From Pandoraea captiosa (GTDB lineage: Bacteria > Pseudomonadota > Gammaproteobacteria > Burkholderiales > Burkholderiaceae): a stretch of 64,000 nt of DNA. The notes below the pieces were generated by a model, which did not search any database, had not been told where the DNA came from, and saw nothing but the letters and a program-made list of their open reading frames with translations. Position numbers and translations under genes: made by a program. The stretch is taken from the NCBI RefSeq assembly GCF_902459775.1, contig NZ_CABPSQ010000007.1, positions 1-64,000 on the forward strand, read 5' to 3'. Shown in pieces: positions 6,603 to 16,193 of this stretch (within the stretch, counting starts at the first letter, position 1; the number at the start of each line of letters is the position of its first letter).

Positions 6603-8585
6603 ATGCTTTATCCGACCGAGTTTGATGTGATCGTGGTGGGTGGCGGCCATGCCGGCACCGAGGCTGCGCTCGCCTCAGCCCGCATGGGCTGTAAGACGCT
6701 TCTGCTCACCCACAATATCGAGACGCTCGGCCAGATGAGCTGCAATCCCTCCATTGGCGGGATCGGCAAAGGCCACCTCGTCAAAGAGGTCGATGCCCTT
6801 GGCGGTGCCATGGCGGCCGCGACAGACGAGGGCGGTATTCAGTTTCGGATTCTGAACTCGTCCAAAGGCCCGGCGGTTCGTGCTACCCGCGCCCAGGCCG
6901 ACCGTCTTCTCTACAAGCAGGCCATCCGTCATCGACTGGAGAATCAGCCGAATTTATGGCTGTTCCAGCAAGCCGTCGAAGATCTTATTGTCGAAGGCGA
7001 GCGTGTCGTGGGGGCCATCACGCAAGTGGGCCTCCGTTTCCGCGCTCGCGCTGTCGTGCTGACCGCGGGGACCTTCCTCGATGGCAAGATCCACGTCGGC
7101 CTCAACAATTATGTCGGTGGGCGCGCCGGCGATCCGGCCGCCATCACCCTTTCCGCACGACTCAAAGAGTTGAAGCTTCCGCAGGGGCGGTTGAAGACCG
7201 GGACGCCACCGCGCATCGATGGTCGCTCCATCGACTTCTCCGTGCTGGAAGAGCAGCCCGGCGACCTCGATCCCGTGCCGGTGTTTTCGTTTCTCGGGCG
7301 CCCGGACCAGCATCCGCGACAAGTGCCTTGCTGGGTGACGCATACCAACGAGCGCACGCACGACATCATTCGCGGCGGCCTTGACCGGTCGCCGATGTAC
7401 ACCGGCGTCATCGAAGGCGTGGGGCCACGCTACTGCCCGTCGATCGAAGACAAGATTCATCGCTTTGCCGACAAGACGTCGCATCAGATCTATCTTGAGC
7501 CCGAAGGCCTGACGACCAACGAGTTTTACCCGAACGGTATCTCTACCAGCCTGCCCTTCGATGTGCAGCTTGAGCTCGTTCGATCGATGAAAGGCATGGA
7601 GAACGCGTACATTTTGCGTCCCGGCTATGCCATCGAGTACGACTACTTCGATCCGCGCGGTCTGCGTAGCTCGCTTGAAACGCGCGTCATCTCCGGCCTG
7701 TTCTTCGCGGGGCAGATCAACGGGACGACCGGCTACGAAGAAGCCGCCGCACAAGGCCTGCTCGCAGGCATCAACGCCGCATTGCAGGTGCAAGGGCGCG
7801 ACGCCTGGTGCCCGCGCCGCGACCAGGCGTACCTCGGCGTGCTCGTCGACGATCTGATTACGCGGGGCGTGTCCGAGCCGTATCGTATGTTCACCAGCCG
7901 GGCGGAATACCGACTGTCGCTGCGGGAAGACAACGCCGACATGCGTCTGACGGAAGTCGGGCGTGAACTGGGCGTGGTCGACGACATTCGTTGGGAAGCG
8001 TTCTGCCGCAAGCGCGATGCTGTTTCACGTGAAACAGAACGTCTCAAATCGACGTGGGTAAATCCCAAGACCTTCCCGGCGGAAGATTCGGTGCCGTTGC
8101 TGGGGAAGGCTATTGATCACGAGTATTCATTGGCAGACCTGCTACGTCGACCGGAGGTCGGATACGACGCGCTGATGGCAGTGCAGGGCGGTCGTCTTGC
8201 GCCGGCATCGCCACTGTCCGATGACGTACTGCAAGCCAACCAGATTCGCGAGCAGATCGAGATTGCGGTGAAGTATCAGGGCTACATCGACCGTCAGGCC
8301 GACGAAATCGTGCGCAAGGAAGCGAACGAGAATACGGTGCTGCCCGCGAACATCGATTACAACGACGTACGTGGATTGTCGATCGAAGTGCGCCAGAAGC
8401 TCAATGCGCAGCGCCCGGAAACGCTCGGGCAGGCATCGCGCATCTCGGGCGTGACGCCTGCCGCGATCTCGCTGCTCATGATCCATCTCAAGAAGGGGCT
8501 CGGTCGCCGACGTCCGGCGGGAAATCCGTCCACCGATACCCACGGTGCTGCCGACGGCGATGCCGGCGACCAGCACGCTGCCTGA
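6603..8585 (+). CDS. mnmG: MnmG (GidA), tRNA uridine-34 carboxymethylaminomethyl modification enzyme
   Basis: MnmG works with MnmE to install the cmnm5 group on the wobble uridine of certain tRNAs, using FAD, NADH and methylene-tetrahydrofolate. The 660-residue protein starts [18 protein letters not shown], where residues 13-18 are the FAD-binding GxGxxG. The family motif [16 protein letters not shown] follows near residue 50. The frame is open further upstream, but that part lacks family similarity and covers the promoter, so ATG 6603 is preferred. It is first in an origin-proximal group with rsmG, the lipocalin gene and parAB. Its coding sequence carries a perfect 16-bp parS site at 8021-8036. 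Confidence 0.97.
   Translation: MLYPTEFDVIVVGGGHAGTEAALASARMGCKTLLLTHNIETLGQMSCNPSIGGIGKGHLVKEVDALGGAMAAATDEGGIQFRILNSSKGPAVRATRAQADRLLYKQAIRHRLENQPNLWLFQQAVEDLIVEGERVVGAITQVGLRFRARAVVLTAGTFLDGKIHVGLNNYVGGRAGDPAAITLSARLKELKLPQGRLKTGTPPRIDGRSIDFSVLEEQPGDLDPVPVFSFLGRPDQHPRQVPCWVTHTNERTHDIIRGGLDRSPMYTGVIEGVGPRYCPSIEDKIHRFADKTSHQIYLEPEGLTTNEFYPNGISTSLPFDVQLELVRSMKGMENAYILRPGYAIEYDYFDPRGLRSSLETRVISGLFFAGQINGTTGYEEAAAQGLLAGINAALQVQGRDAWCPRRDQAYLGVLVDDLITRGVSEPYRMFTSRAEYRLSLREDNADMRLTEVGRELGVVDDIRWEAFCRKRDAVSRETERLKSTWVNPKTFPAEDSVPLLGKAIDHEYSLADLLRRPEVGYDALMAVQGGRLAPASPLSDDVLQANQIREQIEIAVKYQGYIDRQADEIVRKEANENTVLPANIDYNDVRGLSIEVRQKLNAQRPETLGQASRISGVTPAAISLLMIHLKKGLGRRRPAGNPSTDTHGAADGDAGDQHAA
8021..8036. 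promoter_or_regulatory. parS: parS centromere site 7, inside mnmG
   Basis: TGTTTCACGTGAAACA is a perfect 16-bp parS palindrome read as coding sequence (AVSRETE) in mnmG, about 1.5 kb from the other sites. Confidence 0.92.
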
Positions 8586-8597
8586 CGCGGAGGCCTC

Positions 8598-9275
8598 ATG
8601 ACTGCTCCGCGTAGTGCCGCTGTCGGCGGCAACGAACTCGCCACCCTATTGGCAGACGGCATCCGGCAACTCGGTCTGACGATCGATGCCGGACAGCAGG
8701 CACGACTGCTCGATTACCAGATGCTGCTGGCGAAATGGAATGCCTCGTTGCAGATGACCTCGATTCGCGATCCGCAGCAAATGGTCGTCAAGCATCTGCT
8801 CGATTCGCTCTCGATCCTGCCGCGTCTCGATCGCGAGCCGATTTCACGTGTGCTGGACGTCGGCTCGGGGGGCGGGCTACCGGGGGTAGTGCTCGCAATC
8901 GTACGCCCCGACTGGCAAGTGACGGTGAACGACATCGTTCACAAGAAGACTGCTTTCCTCACGCAAGCCCGTGCCACGTTCAAGCTGTCCAACCTCACAG
9001 TCGTCACCGGACGCGTCGAGTCGCTCGTCGTGGGCAAAGAAGTCCCCGCGCCGTTCGATGCCATCGTCTCGCGCGCCTTTGCCGAGTTGTCCGATTTCGT
9101 CACCCTCGCACGTCACTTGCTGGCGCCCGACGGCAGCTTCTGGGCGATGAAGGGTGTCGCCGCAGAAAGCGAACTGACATTGCCGGAAGGCTGCGAATTG
9201 ATCGAACGTCTGGCCTTGCAGGTGCCATTTCTCGACGCTGAGCGTCATTTGCTCCGCGTAAAGGTTACGGGATGA
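8598..9275 (+). CDS. rsmG: RsmG (GidB), 16S rRNA G527 N7-methyltransferase
   Basis: The 225-residue product is the SAM-dependent enzyme that methylates N7 of G527 in 16S rRNA. A helical N-terminal part ([20 protein letters not shown]) is followed by the SAM-binding motif [17 protein letters not shown] and the acidic/aromatic loop ([11 protein letters not shown]) typical of GidB. It lies 12 bp after mnmG, which suggests co-transcription. Its stop overlaps the start of the next gene by 4 bp. Length is normal for the family. Confidence 0.96.
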   Translation: MTAPRSAAVGGNELATLLADGIRQLGLTIDAGQQARLLDYQMLLAKWNASLQMTSIRDPQQMVVKHLLDSLSILPRLDREPISRVLDVGSGGGLPGVVLAIVRPDWQVTVNDIVHKKTAFLTQARATFKLSNLTVVTGRVESLVVGKEVPAPFDAIVSRAFAELSDFVTLARHLLAPDGSFWAMKGVAAESELTLPEGCELIERLALQVPFLDAERHLLRVKVTG

Positions 9276-9856
9276 CCCGAATGACTCGTTGGACCGGCGC
9301 CGTGATGGTCGGATTGTCGGTGGTCGCCGCTGTGGCATGGGCGCAGTCCGGCCAGGAATCGCTGACTACGCGCGTGCGTCCCGTGCAGAAAATCGACAAG
9401 ACGCGCTATGTCGGCACCTGGTACGAAATAGCACGCTACCCAAATTTCTTCGAGCGAAAATGTGTGTCGGACGTCACCGCTGAGTATGTCGCCCGGCCGG
9501 ACGGCAACATCGACGTTACGAACAAATGCCGCAAGGAAGACGGCACCTGGGCGAGCGATTCCGGCGTGGCGCGTACCGACGGGCAGGGCACCGGCACGGC
9601 ACGCTTCAAAGTGACGTTTGCGCCGGACTGGTTGCGCTGGATTCCCTGGCTTTGGGCGAACTACTGGGTTATCGTGCTCGACGGTGACTATCAGTATGCC
9701 GCTGTTGGAGAGCCAAGTCGCGAGTATCTCTGGATCCTCTCGCGCACGCCGAAGATCGACGACGACACACTGAATCAAATGCGTGCCCAGTTGCGCAAGC
9801 AAGGTTACGACACCGACAAGTTGGTGTTGACGCCCCAGAAGGCAAGCGCGCCCTGA
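9272..9856 (+). CDS. blc: Periplasmic lipocalin (Blc/apolipoprotein D-like)
   Basis: The 194-residue product has the lipocalin signature [15 protein letters not shown] near residue 45, then the barrel strands and a closing YLWILSRTP motif, as in bacterial Blc proteins that bind lipids. The signal peptide ends AVAWAQS and has no lipobox cysteine. Unlike E. coli Blc, this one is therefore probably soluble in the periplasm rather than lipid-anchored. It overlaps rsmG by 4 bp (ATGA), so it is likely coupled to it, an unusual partner. A second ATG three codons downstream is also possible. Confidence 0.93.
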   Translation: MTRMTRWTGAVMVGLSVVAAVAWAQSGQESLTTRVRPVQKIDKTRYVGTWYEIARYPNFFERKCVSDVTAEYVARPDGNIDVTNKCRKEDGTWASDSGVARTDGQGTGTARFKVTFAPDWLRWIPWLWANYWVIVLDGDYQYAAVGEPSREYLWILSRTPKIDDDTLNQMRAQLRKQGYDTDKLVLTPQKASAP

Positions 9857-9920
9857 GCACCTCGTGCCGACAGTCGCAGGTCGGCCAGCACGCGGTAACA
9901 CGCGGCAAACAAGGCAATAA

Positions 9921-9935
9921 CTGAGCTTTGCTCAG
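9921..9935. repeat. Short hairpin between lipocalin and parA genes
   Basis: CTGAGC, TTT, GCTCAG form a perfect 6-bp stem. It is followed at once by GATAAT (9935-9940), which could be a -10 element for parA, although no good -35 is visible. No T run follows, so termination is doubtful. Confidence 0.35.
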
Positions 9936-10078
9936 ATAATCGAATCAGCGGGACGCTTTTGCCAAGGGTGACAACTGCTCGCTTCGCGGTCGTTATTCGT
10001 GGCGCCCGAGCGCACGCATCCCGGCATCACTCTGCACCAATCGCATCAACACGGCAGCAATCGGAGGACTACATCGGC

Positions 10079-10849
10079 ATGGCGAAAATTTTCTGCGTGG
10101 CCAATCAGAAGGGCGGCGTCGGCAAGACGACCACCACGGTGAACCTCGCTGCCGGACTGGCGTCGCACGGGCAGCGTGTCTTGTTGGTCGACCTCGATCC
10201 GCAAGGCAACGCGACGATGGGCAGCGGTATCGACAAGGCCTCGCTCGAGACGAGCGTCTACGAGGTGCTGGTCGACGGCATCGACGTGAGCACGAGCGCA
10301 CAGCGCTCGGAGACGGGGAACTACGACGTGCTGCCCGCCAATCGCGAACTGGCCGGCGCGGACGTCGAGCTCGTCTCGCTGGAGAATCGCGACACGCGTC
10401 TGAAGCAAGCGCTGGAGAAGGTCGACGGCGAGTATGATTTCGTGCTCATCGACTGCCCGCCAACGCTTTCGCTCCTGACCCTTAACGGGTTATGTGCCGC
10501 CCATGGTGTCATCATTCCGATGCAGTGCGAATATTTCGCGCTTGAAGGACTGTCCGACCTCGTCAACACGATCAAGCAGGTGCACGCGAATCTGAACCGT
10601 GACCTCAAGGTGATCGGTCTGCTGCGCGTGATGTTCGATCCGCGCATCACGTTGCAGCAACAAGTCTCGGAGCAATTGAAGTCGCACTTCGGCGACAAGG
10701 TTTTCAACGCGATCATCCCGCGCAACGTGCGGCTCGCCGAAGCGCCGAGCTACGGCATGCCGGGCGTCGTTTTCGATCCCGCCTCGCGCGGTGCGAAGGC
10801 GTACCTGGACTTCGGCGCGGAAATGATCGCGCGCATTCGAACTATGTAA
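10079..10849 (+). CDS. parA: ParA (Soj), chromosome partitioning ATPase
   Basis: ParA binds DNA non-specifically in its ATP form and, with ParB bound at parS, moves newly copied origins apart. The 256-residue protein begins MAKIFCVANQKGGVGKTTTT, which contains the deviant Walker A box at about residues 11-17. VLIDCPPTLSLLT is Walker B. The ATG at 10079 is preferred over an upstream in-frame start because it matches the family N-terminus and has a CGGAGG-type site about 10 bp before it. parB follows 27 bp later. Seven parS sites lie within 5 kb upstream. Confidence 0.97.
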   Translation: MAKIFCVANQKGGVGKTTTTVNLAAGLASHGQRVLLVDLDPQGNATMGSGIDKASLETSVYEVLVDGIDVSTSAQRSETGNYDVLPANRELAGADVELVSLENRDTRLKQALEKVDGEYDFVLIDCPPTLSLLTLNGLCAAHGVIIPMQCEYFALEGLSDLVNTIKQVHANLNRDLKVIGLLRVMFDPRITLQQQVSEQLKSHFGDKVFNAIIPRNVRLAEAPSYGMPGVVFDPASRGAKAYLDFGAEMIARIRTM

Positions 10850-10876
10850 GGCGCATTCGCGCAGGAACGCATTGTC

Positions 10877-11776
10877 ATGGCGACCAAGACCAACGCACTG
10901 AAAAAAAAGGGCCTGGGCCGCGGCCTCGAAGCGCTGCTGGGCGCCCACGCCGATAACCATAACGGCGCTGAGCAAGCGAGCGGCGACGGCACACCCTCGG
11001 TGATGGCGCTCGACCGCCTTCAGGCCGGCAAGTATCAACCGCGTACCCGCATGGATGAAGGAGCGTTGCAGGAACTTGCGGCGAGCATTCGCGCGCAAGG
11101 ACTGATGCAGCCGATTCTGGTGCGGCGTATCGATGGTGAGAAGTACGAAATTATTGCCGGTGAGCGACGCTTTCGCGCAGCACGCATTGCCGGACTCTCC
11201 GAAGTGCCGGTGCTGGTGCGCGACGTCCCCGACGAAGCCGCCGCCGCGATGGCGCTCATCGAGAATATTCAGCGCGAAGACCTGAATCCGCTTGAAGAAG
11301 CGCAAGGCATCCAACGACTGCTCGGCGAATTCAATTACACGCACGAGCAAGCGGCGGAATCGCTCGGTCGTTCGCGCAGTGCGGTGTCGAACCTGCTGCG
11401 TCTGCTCAATCTCGCACACCCGGTGCAAACGATGCTGCTCGCAGGCGATCTCGATATGGGACACGCACGCGCGTTGCTCTCTGTCGATGCTGCCACGCAG
11501 ATCACGCTGGCGAATCAGGTGGTGAACAAGCGACTGTCGGTGCGCGACACGGAGCGTATCGTGAACGCTTCGCTCAAGCCGCAAGGTGACGGCATTCGGC
11601 GTCGCTCGGCGGAAGAGGGCGGTCGCGACGTCACCCGTCTCGAAGAGGAGCTGTCGGATCTGCTCGCCTCGAACGTCAAGATCAAGGTCGGCCGCAAGGG
11701 CGCCGGACAACTGACGATCGAGTTCGGTAGCCTCGATGCGCTCGACGGTATTCTCGCGCGCATTCGCGCGGAATAA
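10877..11776 (+). CDS. parB: ParB (Spo0J), CTP-dependent parS-binding partition protein
   Basis: The 299-residue product carries the ParA-interacting N-terminus KGLGRGLEALLG. The ParB/Srx-type CTPase domain follows (box I around YQPRTRMDEGALQELAASI, box II GERRFRAARIAG). Next is the helix-turn-helix HEQAAESLGRSRSAVSNLL, which reads parS, and then a C-terminal dimerisation domain. ParB clamps load at parS and spread along DNA. The gene is coupled to parA, and its cognate sites cluster around oriC in this same window. Confidence 0.97.
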   Translation: MATKTNALKKKGLGRGLEALLGAHADNHNGAEQASGDGTPSVMALDRLQAGKYQPRTRMDEGALQELAASIRAQGLMQPILVRRIDGEKYEIIAGERRFRAARIAGLSEVPVLVRDVPDEAAAAMALIENIQREDLNPLEEAQGIQRLLGEFNYTHEQAAESLGRSRSAVSNLLRLLNLAHPVQTMLLAGDLDMGHARALLSVDAATQITLANQVVNKRLSVRDTERIVNASLKPQGDGIRRRSAEEGGRDVTRLEEELSDLLASNVKIKVGRKGAGQLTIEFGSLDALDGILARIRAE

Positions 11777-11800
11777 TTTCGGCGTCCTGACGATACTGTC

Positions 11801-12997
11801 GTGAGCCATCCGACTGGCGATCCGCCAGAGAATTCACGCGCCGCGAAAACGACGTCTCACGCGAGCGTCGCGTCGCGTGTCGTGCGTGCGCTGCATGTGA
11901 CCTACGAGCGGGTGCGTGGCGACCGCGTACTGCTCATTCTGCTCGCGGCGTTCGTCGTGCTGCAAATTGCGAAGCCCGTGAGCCTCGGCGAGCTGTTCGC
12001 GCGCATCGACCGGCACACGATTCTCACGCTCGCGGGTTTGCTCATGCTCACGCGCGCCATCGACCAGAGCGGTTTTCTCGATTGGCTCGCCCAACGGTTG
12101 CTCCGCGCGTTTCGCACCGAACGTCGCCTCGCCTTGCTGATGGTCACGTTCGCCGCCGCACTTTCCACGCTGCTGACCAACGACGTGGCGCTGTTCGCTG
12201 TCGTTCCGCTTGCGCAGTCGCTCGCCCGCATCGCACCGGTCCGCATCGAGCGACTCATCATCTTCCTCGCGCTGGCAGTCAATGCCGGTTCGAGTCTCAC
12301 CCCGCTCGGCAATCCCCAGAATCTGTTTCTTTGGCAGCAAAGCGGCATGGGCTTCGGCGCCTACGTTCTCATGATGACGCCCATCACCCTTGCGCTCATG
12401 GCGATGCTGCTCGCCGTGTGCGCGTTCGCATTCGATTCGCGGGCATTGCATTTTCAGCGACAGGGGCCCAGGCATGATGTGCGCTGGCCGCTGCTATGGA
12501 TCTCACTGGCGTTGTTCGTCGTTTTCGTGACGCTGGCCGATCATGGTTTCGCTGCCTGGGCGTGCGCCGGCGTGACCGCCGTGCTGATCGTTGCACGGCG
12601 CAATGCCGTGCTCGGTATCGACTGGTTGCTGCTCGCGATCTTCGTGCTGATGTTCGTCGTGTTGCGGGGCGTGGCCGGCTTGACGGAGGTTCGCGCAGCG
12701 CTCGGGCACTTCGATTTCTCCCACGGACCGATGGCCTACGGCGGGGCGGCGGTCTTGTCACAATTCATCAGTAACGTTCCCGCTGCGATTCTGCTCGCGG
12801 AGTATTCGCACAATTGGCCGGCGCTCGCCCTTGGCGTTGCCGTTGGCGGATTCGGACTGGCCGTGGGCTCGCTGGCCAATCTCATCGCATTGCGCATGGC
12901 GAAATCGGAACGTATCTGGTGGCATTTCCACTATCTCTCCATCCCGTTTTATCTGGTGGCACTTCTAATCGGGTTCATTGCACTGAAATGGGTCTGA
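11801..12997 (+). CDS. SLC13/ArsB-type membrane permease (anion transporter or antiporter)
   Basis: The 398-residue protein has about ten to eleven hydrophobic segments after a 35-residue polar N-terminus. The two half-repeats carry the ion transporter superfamily signatures: STLLTNDVALFAVVPLA in the first half, with GSSLTPLGNPQNLFLW after it, and SQFISNVPAAILLAEY in the second. These resemble SLC13, ArsB and NhaD proteins. The substrate cannot be read from sequence. The GTG start lies 24 bp after parB, so it may be co-transcribed with parAB. Confidence 0.85.
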   Translation: MSHPTGDPPENSRAAKTTSHASVASRVVRALHVTYERVRGDRVLLILLAAFVVLQIAKPVSLGELFARIDRHTILTLAGLLMLTRAIDQSGFLDWLAQRLLRAFRTERRLALLMVTFAAALSTLLTNDVALFAVVPLAQSLARIAPVRIERLIIFLALAVNAGSSLTPLGNPQNLFLWQQSGMGFGAYVLMMTPITLALMAMLLAVCAFAFDSRALHFQRQGPRHDVRWPLLWISLALFVVFVTLADHGFAAWACAGVTAVLIVARRNAVLGIDWLLLAIFVLMFVVLRGVAGLTEVRAALGHFDFSHGPMAYGGAAVLSQFISNVPAAILLAEYSHNWPALALGVAVGGFGLAVGSLANLIALRMAKSERIWWHFHYLSIPFYLVALLIGFIALKWV

Positions 12998-13147
12998 ACG
13001 CGCACGGAACGCAGGTCAGCTGCGGGGAATGTGCGGCGTTTGCGCGTAATGTCGCGCTGCACCATGAGGGAAATTGCACTCCGTGAGAGTTGGCGCCAAA
13101 TCGAAGCATGCACTGTGCAGTTTCGGCGAATTTGTTGCGCGTTTAGA

Positions 13148-13177
13148 TTGACTGGCCTTCGTAATTTCCCGTAAAAT
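13148..13177 (+). promoter_or_regulatory. Sigma-70 promoter of the ATP synthase operon
   Basis: TTGACT at 13148-13153, an 18-bp spacer and TAAAAT at 13172-13177 give a near-consensus promoter. The expected start point is near 13184, about 57 bp before atpI. Confidence 0.7.
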
Positions 13178-13240
13178 CTCGCGGGTTTAACTGCTTGAAG
13201 AGCCCATTCGTTTGTACGAGTCGGGCGGGGAGGCTGCGAG

Positions 13241-13747
13241 ATGACCGAGAAATCACGGTCGAACTTCGAACCCGAACCGCAAGCGCCGGCACGTGCAGCA
13301 TACGAGGCCTGGGACGACGAGCAGGAGCAGGAAAAACCTATCGTTCCACTCACGCGTGCGCAGGCCGAGCGCCTGTTCGGTCCCGATGTGGGGCGCGCGT
13401 CAAGTGTGACTCCATTCAGGGTGGTGGGAGCCCAGGTACTGCTGTCGCTGATAGCGACGCTGGCCTGGTGGCTACTGTCGGCATCGCCACGAGACGCGGC
13501 GCTGTCCGCATGGCTGGGTGGAATGATCGGTTGGATCCCGGGCGCGCTGTTTGCGCTTCGGCTAAGAATTTCAGGTGATCGTGTCTCCGTCGGTTCATTG
13601 GTGACGGGAGAGGCGATCAAGGTAGCAACGACGATCGCGTTATTGGTGGCGGTGGCGTACGGATTTCCAGGAGTTCACTGGATCGCGCTTCTGATCACCT
13701 TCGTGCTCACGCTCAAAGTCTATTGGCTGGCGATGGCACTGAAGTAG
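13241..13747 (+). CDS. atpI: AtpI, ATP synthase subunit I (assembly helper)
   Basis: The 168-residue protein has a charged 50-residue N-terminus followed by four hydrophobic segments. It fits the poorly conserved AtpI family that opens many atp operons and helps c-ring assembly or Mg2+ supply. Identification rests mainly on position directly before atpB and on topology. The longer soluble N-terminus is an extension relative to E. coli AtpI. Confidence 0.88.
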   Translation: MTEKSRSNFEPEPQAPARAAYEAWDDEQEQEKPIVPLTRAQAERLFGPDVGRASSVTPFRVVGAQVLLSLIATLAWWLLSASPRDAALSAWLGGMIGWIPGALFALRLRISGDRVSVGSLVTGEAIKVATTIALLVAVAYGFPGVHWIALLITFVLTLKVYWLAMALK

Positions 13748-13816
13748 CGGTGGAAAACCGCTCGCGCGTCGACACGCTACCGTGTGCGGATTTTCATAAT
13801 TGGGTGTTTGATCGCT

Positions 13817-14665
13817 ATGTCAGTAGAAGCCGGCCACGCTCCGAACCCGTCGGAGTACATTTCGCACCACCTGCAAAACCTCGCGAGCTCGACGCAGACT
13901 AGCATCGTCGATTTCTCGATCATCAACTGGGACACGATGTTCTGGTCGATCGCGATGGGCGTTCTGGGCTGCTTCATTCTGTGGATGGCGGCGCGTAAGG
14001 CCACCGCGGGCGTGCCGGGCCGTTTTCAGGCAGCGGTCGAAATGCTCGTGGAAATGGTCGAAGACCAGTCGAAGAGCATCGTGCACGGCAATCGTGCTTT
14101 CATCGCCCCGCTGGCGCTGACCGTTTTCGTCTGGGTCACGCTCATGAACTCGCTGGACTTGCTGCCGGTCGATCTGCCGTCGAAGGTGATCGAATGGGTG
14201 GGTCTGGGTTCCATCATCACGCATCACCGCATTGTGCCGACGGCCGACCTTAACGGCACGCTCGGTATCTCCGTCGGCGTGCTCATTCTGATGCTGTTCT
14301 ACAGCTTCAAGATCAAGGGCACGGGCGGCTTCATGCACGAGCTGTTCACCGCACCGTTCGGCAACCACTTCCTGCTGTGGATCCCGAACCTGCTGCTCAA
14401 CATCATCGAATTCTGTGCCAAGACCGTGTCGCTCGGTATGCGACTGTTCGGCAATATGTACGCCGGCGAACTGGTGTTCCTGTTGATCGCCTTGCTGGGC
14501 GGTATCTGGAGCTTTGGCGCAGATGCGTCGGTGCTGGGTTTTGTCGGCCACGTCATTGCCGGCACCGCATGGGCGATTTTCCACATCCTGATCGTGCTGC
14601 TCCAGGCGTTCATCATGATGATGCTGACGCTGGTGTATATCGGTCAGGCGCACGACCATCACTGA
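13817..14665 (+). CDS. atpB: AtpB, F1Fo ATP synthase subunit a
   Basis: Subunit a forms the proton half-channels beside the c-ring. The 282-residue protein has five to six membrane segments, and the essential arginine sits in [14 protein letters not shown]. The ATG at 13817 gives the usual N-terminus ([20 protein letters not shown]). An in-frame GTG at 13784 would add eleven unconserved residues. The C-terminal [20 protein letters not shown] is typical. It is 69 bp after atpI. Confidence 0.97.
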   Translation: MSVEAGHAPNPSEYISHHLQNLASSTQTSIVDFSIINWDTMFWSIAMGVLGCFILWMAARKATAGVPGRFQAAVEMLVEMVEDQSKSIVHGNRAFIAPLALTVFVWVTLMNSLDLLPVDLPSKVIEWVGLGSIITHHRIVPTADLNGTLGISVGVLILMLFYSFKIKGTGGFMHELFTAPFGNHFLLWIPNLLLNIIEFCAKTVSLGMRLFGNMYAGELVFLLIALLGGIWSFGADASVLGFVGHVIAGTAWAIFHILIVLLQAFIMMMLTLVYIGQAHDHH

Positions 14666-14732
14666 TCGGTCGTCGCGGAAGCAACGTTTTTCGGTTTTTC
14701 AGTTTTTCAAATTTAAAGTTTCAAGTCTCTAA

Positions 14733-15014
<282 letters not shown>

Positions 15015-15066
15015 GTTTCTTTCGGCCGGTTGCGCAATGACATGCGCGACCCACTGGACATGAACG

Positions 15067-15104
15067 GCGCGCCCAAGCCAGCTGGCACAATGGGGCGCGC
15101 TGTT
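15067..15104 (+). terminator. GC-rich stem-loop after atpE (attenuator or mRNA-stabilising hairpin)
   Basis: GCGCGCCC (15067-15074) pairs with GGGCGCGC (15093-15100). An inner palindrome GCCAGCTGGC lies in the loop and TGTTTT follows the stem. Inside an operon this may let some transcripts end after atpE or protect the atpE message, which would favour high subunit c output. Confidence 0.55.
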
Positions 15105-15139
15105 TTGCCAATCGACTCGCATCACCGAAAGGAAACACC

Positions 15140-15610
15140 GTGAACATAAACGCAACTCTGTTCGCGCAAACCGTCGTGTTTCTGATCCTGGCATGGTTCA
15201 CGATGAAGTTCGTGTGGCCGCCGCTGATCAAGGCTATCGACGAACGCGCGAAGAAAATCGCTGACGGTCTGGCTGCTGCCGATAAGGGCAAGGCCGAACT
15301 CGAAGCCGCCAACAAGCGCTCCACGCAAGCCCTCGCGGAAGCCCGCGACGAAGGCGCGAAGCGTATTGCCGACGCCGAGAAGCGTGCACTGGCCGTGGCC
15401 GAAGAGATCAAGACGCAGGCGCAAGCCGAAGCGGCTCGTATCATCGCCAACGCCAAGGCAGAAGCCGAGAATCAGGCCGTCAAGGTCCGTGAATCGCTGC
15501 GCGAAGACGTGGCTGGTCTGGCAGTGAAGGGTGCCGAGCAGATCCTGAAGCGTGAAATCGACGCCAAGGCCCACGCCGACCTGCTGAACCAACTCAAGGC
15601 AGAGCTCTGA
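15140..15610 (+). CDS. atpF: AtpF, F1Fo ATP synthase subunit b
   Basis: Subunit b is the peripheral stalk. The 156-residue product has one N-terminal membrane segment ([19 protein letters not shown]) followed by a long, highly charged helical region rich in Ala, Lys and Glu (for example [16 protein letters not shown]), ending before the delta-binding C-terminus. It starts with GTG behind a GAAAGGAA site. The gap to atpH is 2 bp. Confidence 0.97.
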   Translation: MNINATLFAQTVVFLILAWFTMKFVWPPLIKAIDERAKKIADGLAAADKGKAELEAANKRSTQALAEARDEGAKRIADAEKRALAVAEEIKTQAQAEAARIIANAKAEAENQAVKVRESLREDVAGLAVKGAEQILKREIDAKAHADLLNQLKAEL

Positions 15611-15612
15611 TC

Positions 15613-16143
15613 ATGGCCGAACTCGCTACCATCGCTCGTCCGTATGCCGAAGCGTTGTTTCGCGTGGCCAAGTCCGGCGATCTGAATCGCTGGTCGCAGC
15701 TCGTGCGCGAACTGGCGCAAGTGGCAGCGCTGCCCGAAGTGGCCAATCTGGCCGACGATCCGAAGGTCGCCCCGTCGCAAGTCGTCGACGTGCTGACCGC
15801 TGCCGTCAAATCGACCGACGCCGAAGTGCGCAACTTCGTCGCCGCTGTGGTCGAGAACGGCCGTCTGGCTGCCATGCCGGAAATCGCCGAACAGTTCGAA
15901 GCGTTGAAGAACGCTGCTGCCGGTTCGGCAGACGCCACGATCGAAAGCGCCTTCCCGCTCGAAGGTGAGCAACTGACCTCGCTGGTCAAGGGCCTCGAGC
16001 ACAAGTTCGGCTGCAAGCTCAACCCGAGCGTGACGGTAGATCCGTCGCTCATCGGCGGCGTGCGTGTGGTGGTTGGCGACGAGGTGCTGGACACTTCGGT
16101 GCGCGCCCGCCTGGCGGCTATGCGGACGTCGCTGACGGCCTGA
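15613..16143 (+). CDS. atpH: AtpH, F1Fo ATP synthase subunit delta
   Basis: Subunit delta joins the top of F1 to the b stalk. The 176-residue protein begins with the helical bundle [15 protein letters not shown] and ends with the conserved [20 protein letters not shown] region. Start and spacing (2 bp after atpF, 50 bp before atpA) fit a single operon. Confidence 0.96.
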   Translation: MAELATIARPYAEALFRVAKSGDLNRWSQLVRELAQVAALPEVANLADDPKVAPSQVVDVLTAAVKSTDAEVRNFVAAVVENGRLAAMPEIAEQFEALKNAAAGSADATIESAFPLEGEQLTSLVKGLEHKFGCKLNPSVTVDPSLIGGVRVVVGDEVLDTSVRARLAAMRTSLTA

Positions 16144-16193
16144 GGCCGGCGCGAAACGCCTGCGACGGCAAGAATTGAATATCAGGAGCACAT

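Noticed and set aside
5785-6650. Several short reading frames in the parS region, with starts such as MFHVK or internal CFTWNV
   Set aside because: They arise because the parS palindrome reads open in several frames on both strands. They repeat with the tandem units and have no ribosome sites or family features.
8839-8851. ATTTCACGTGTG in rsmG as an eighth parS
   Set aside because: Only one half of the palindrome matches. Similar single CACGTG cores occur in atpD and elsewhere by chance.
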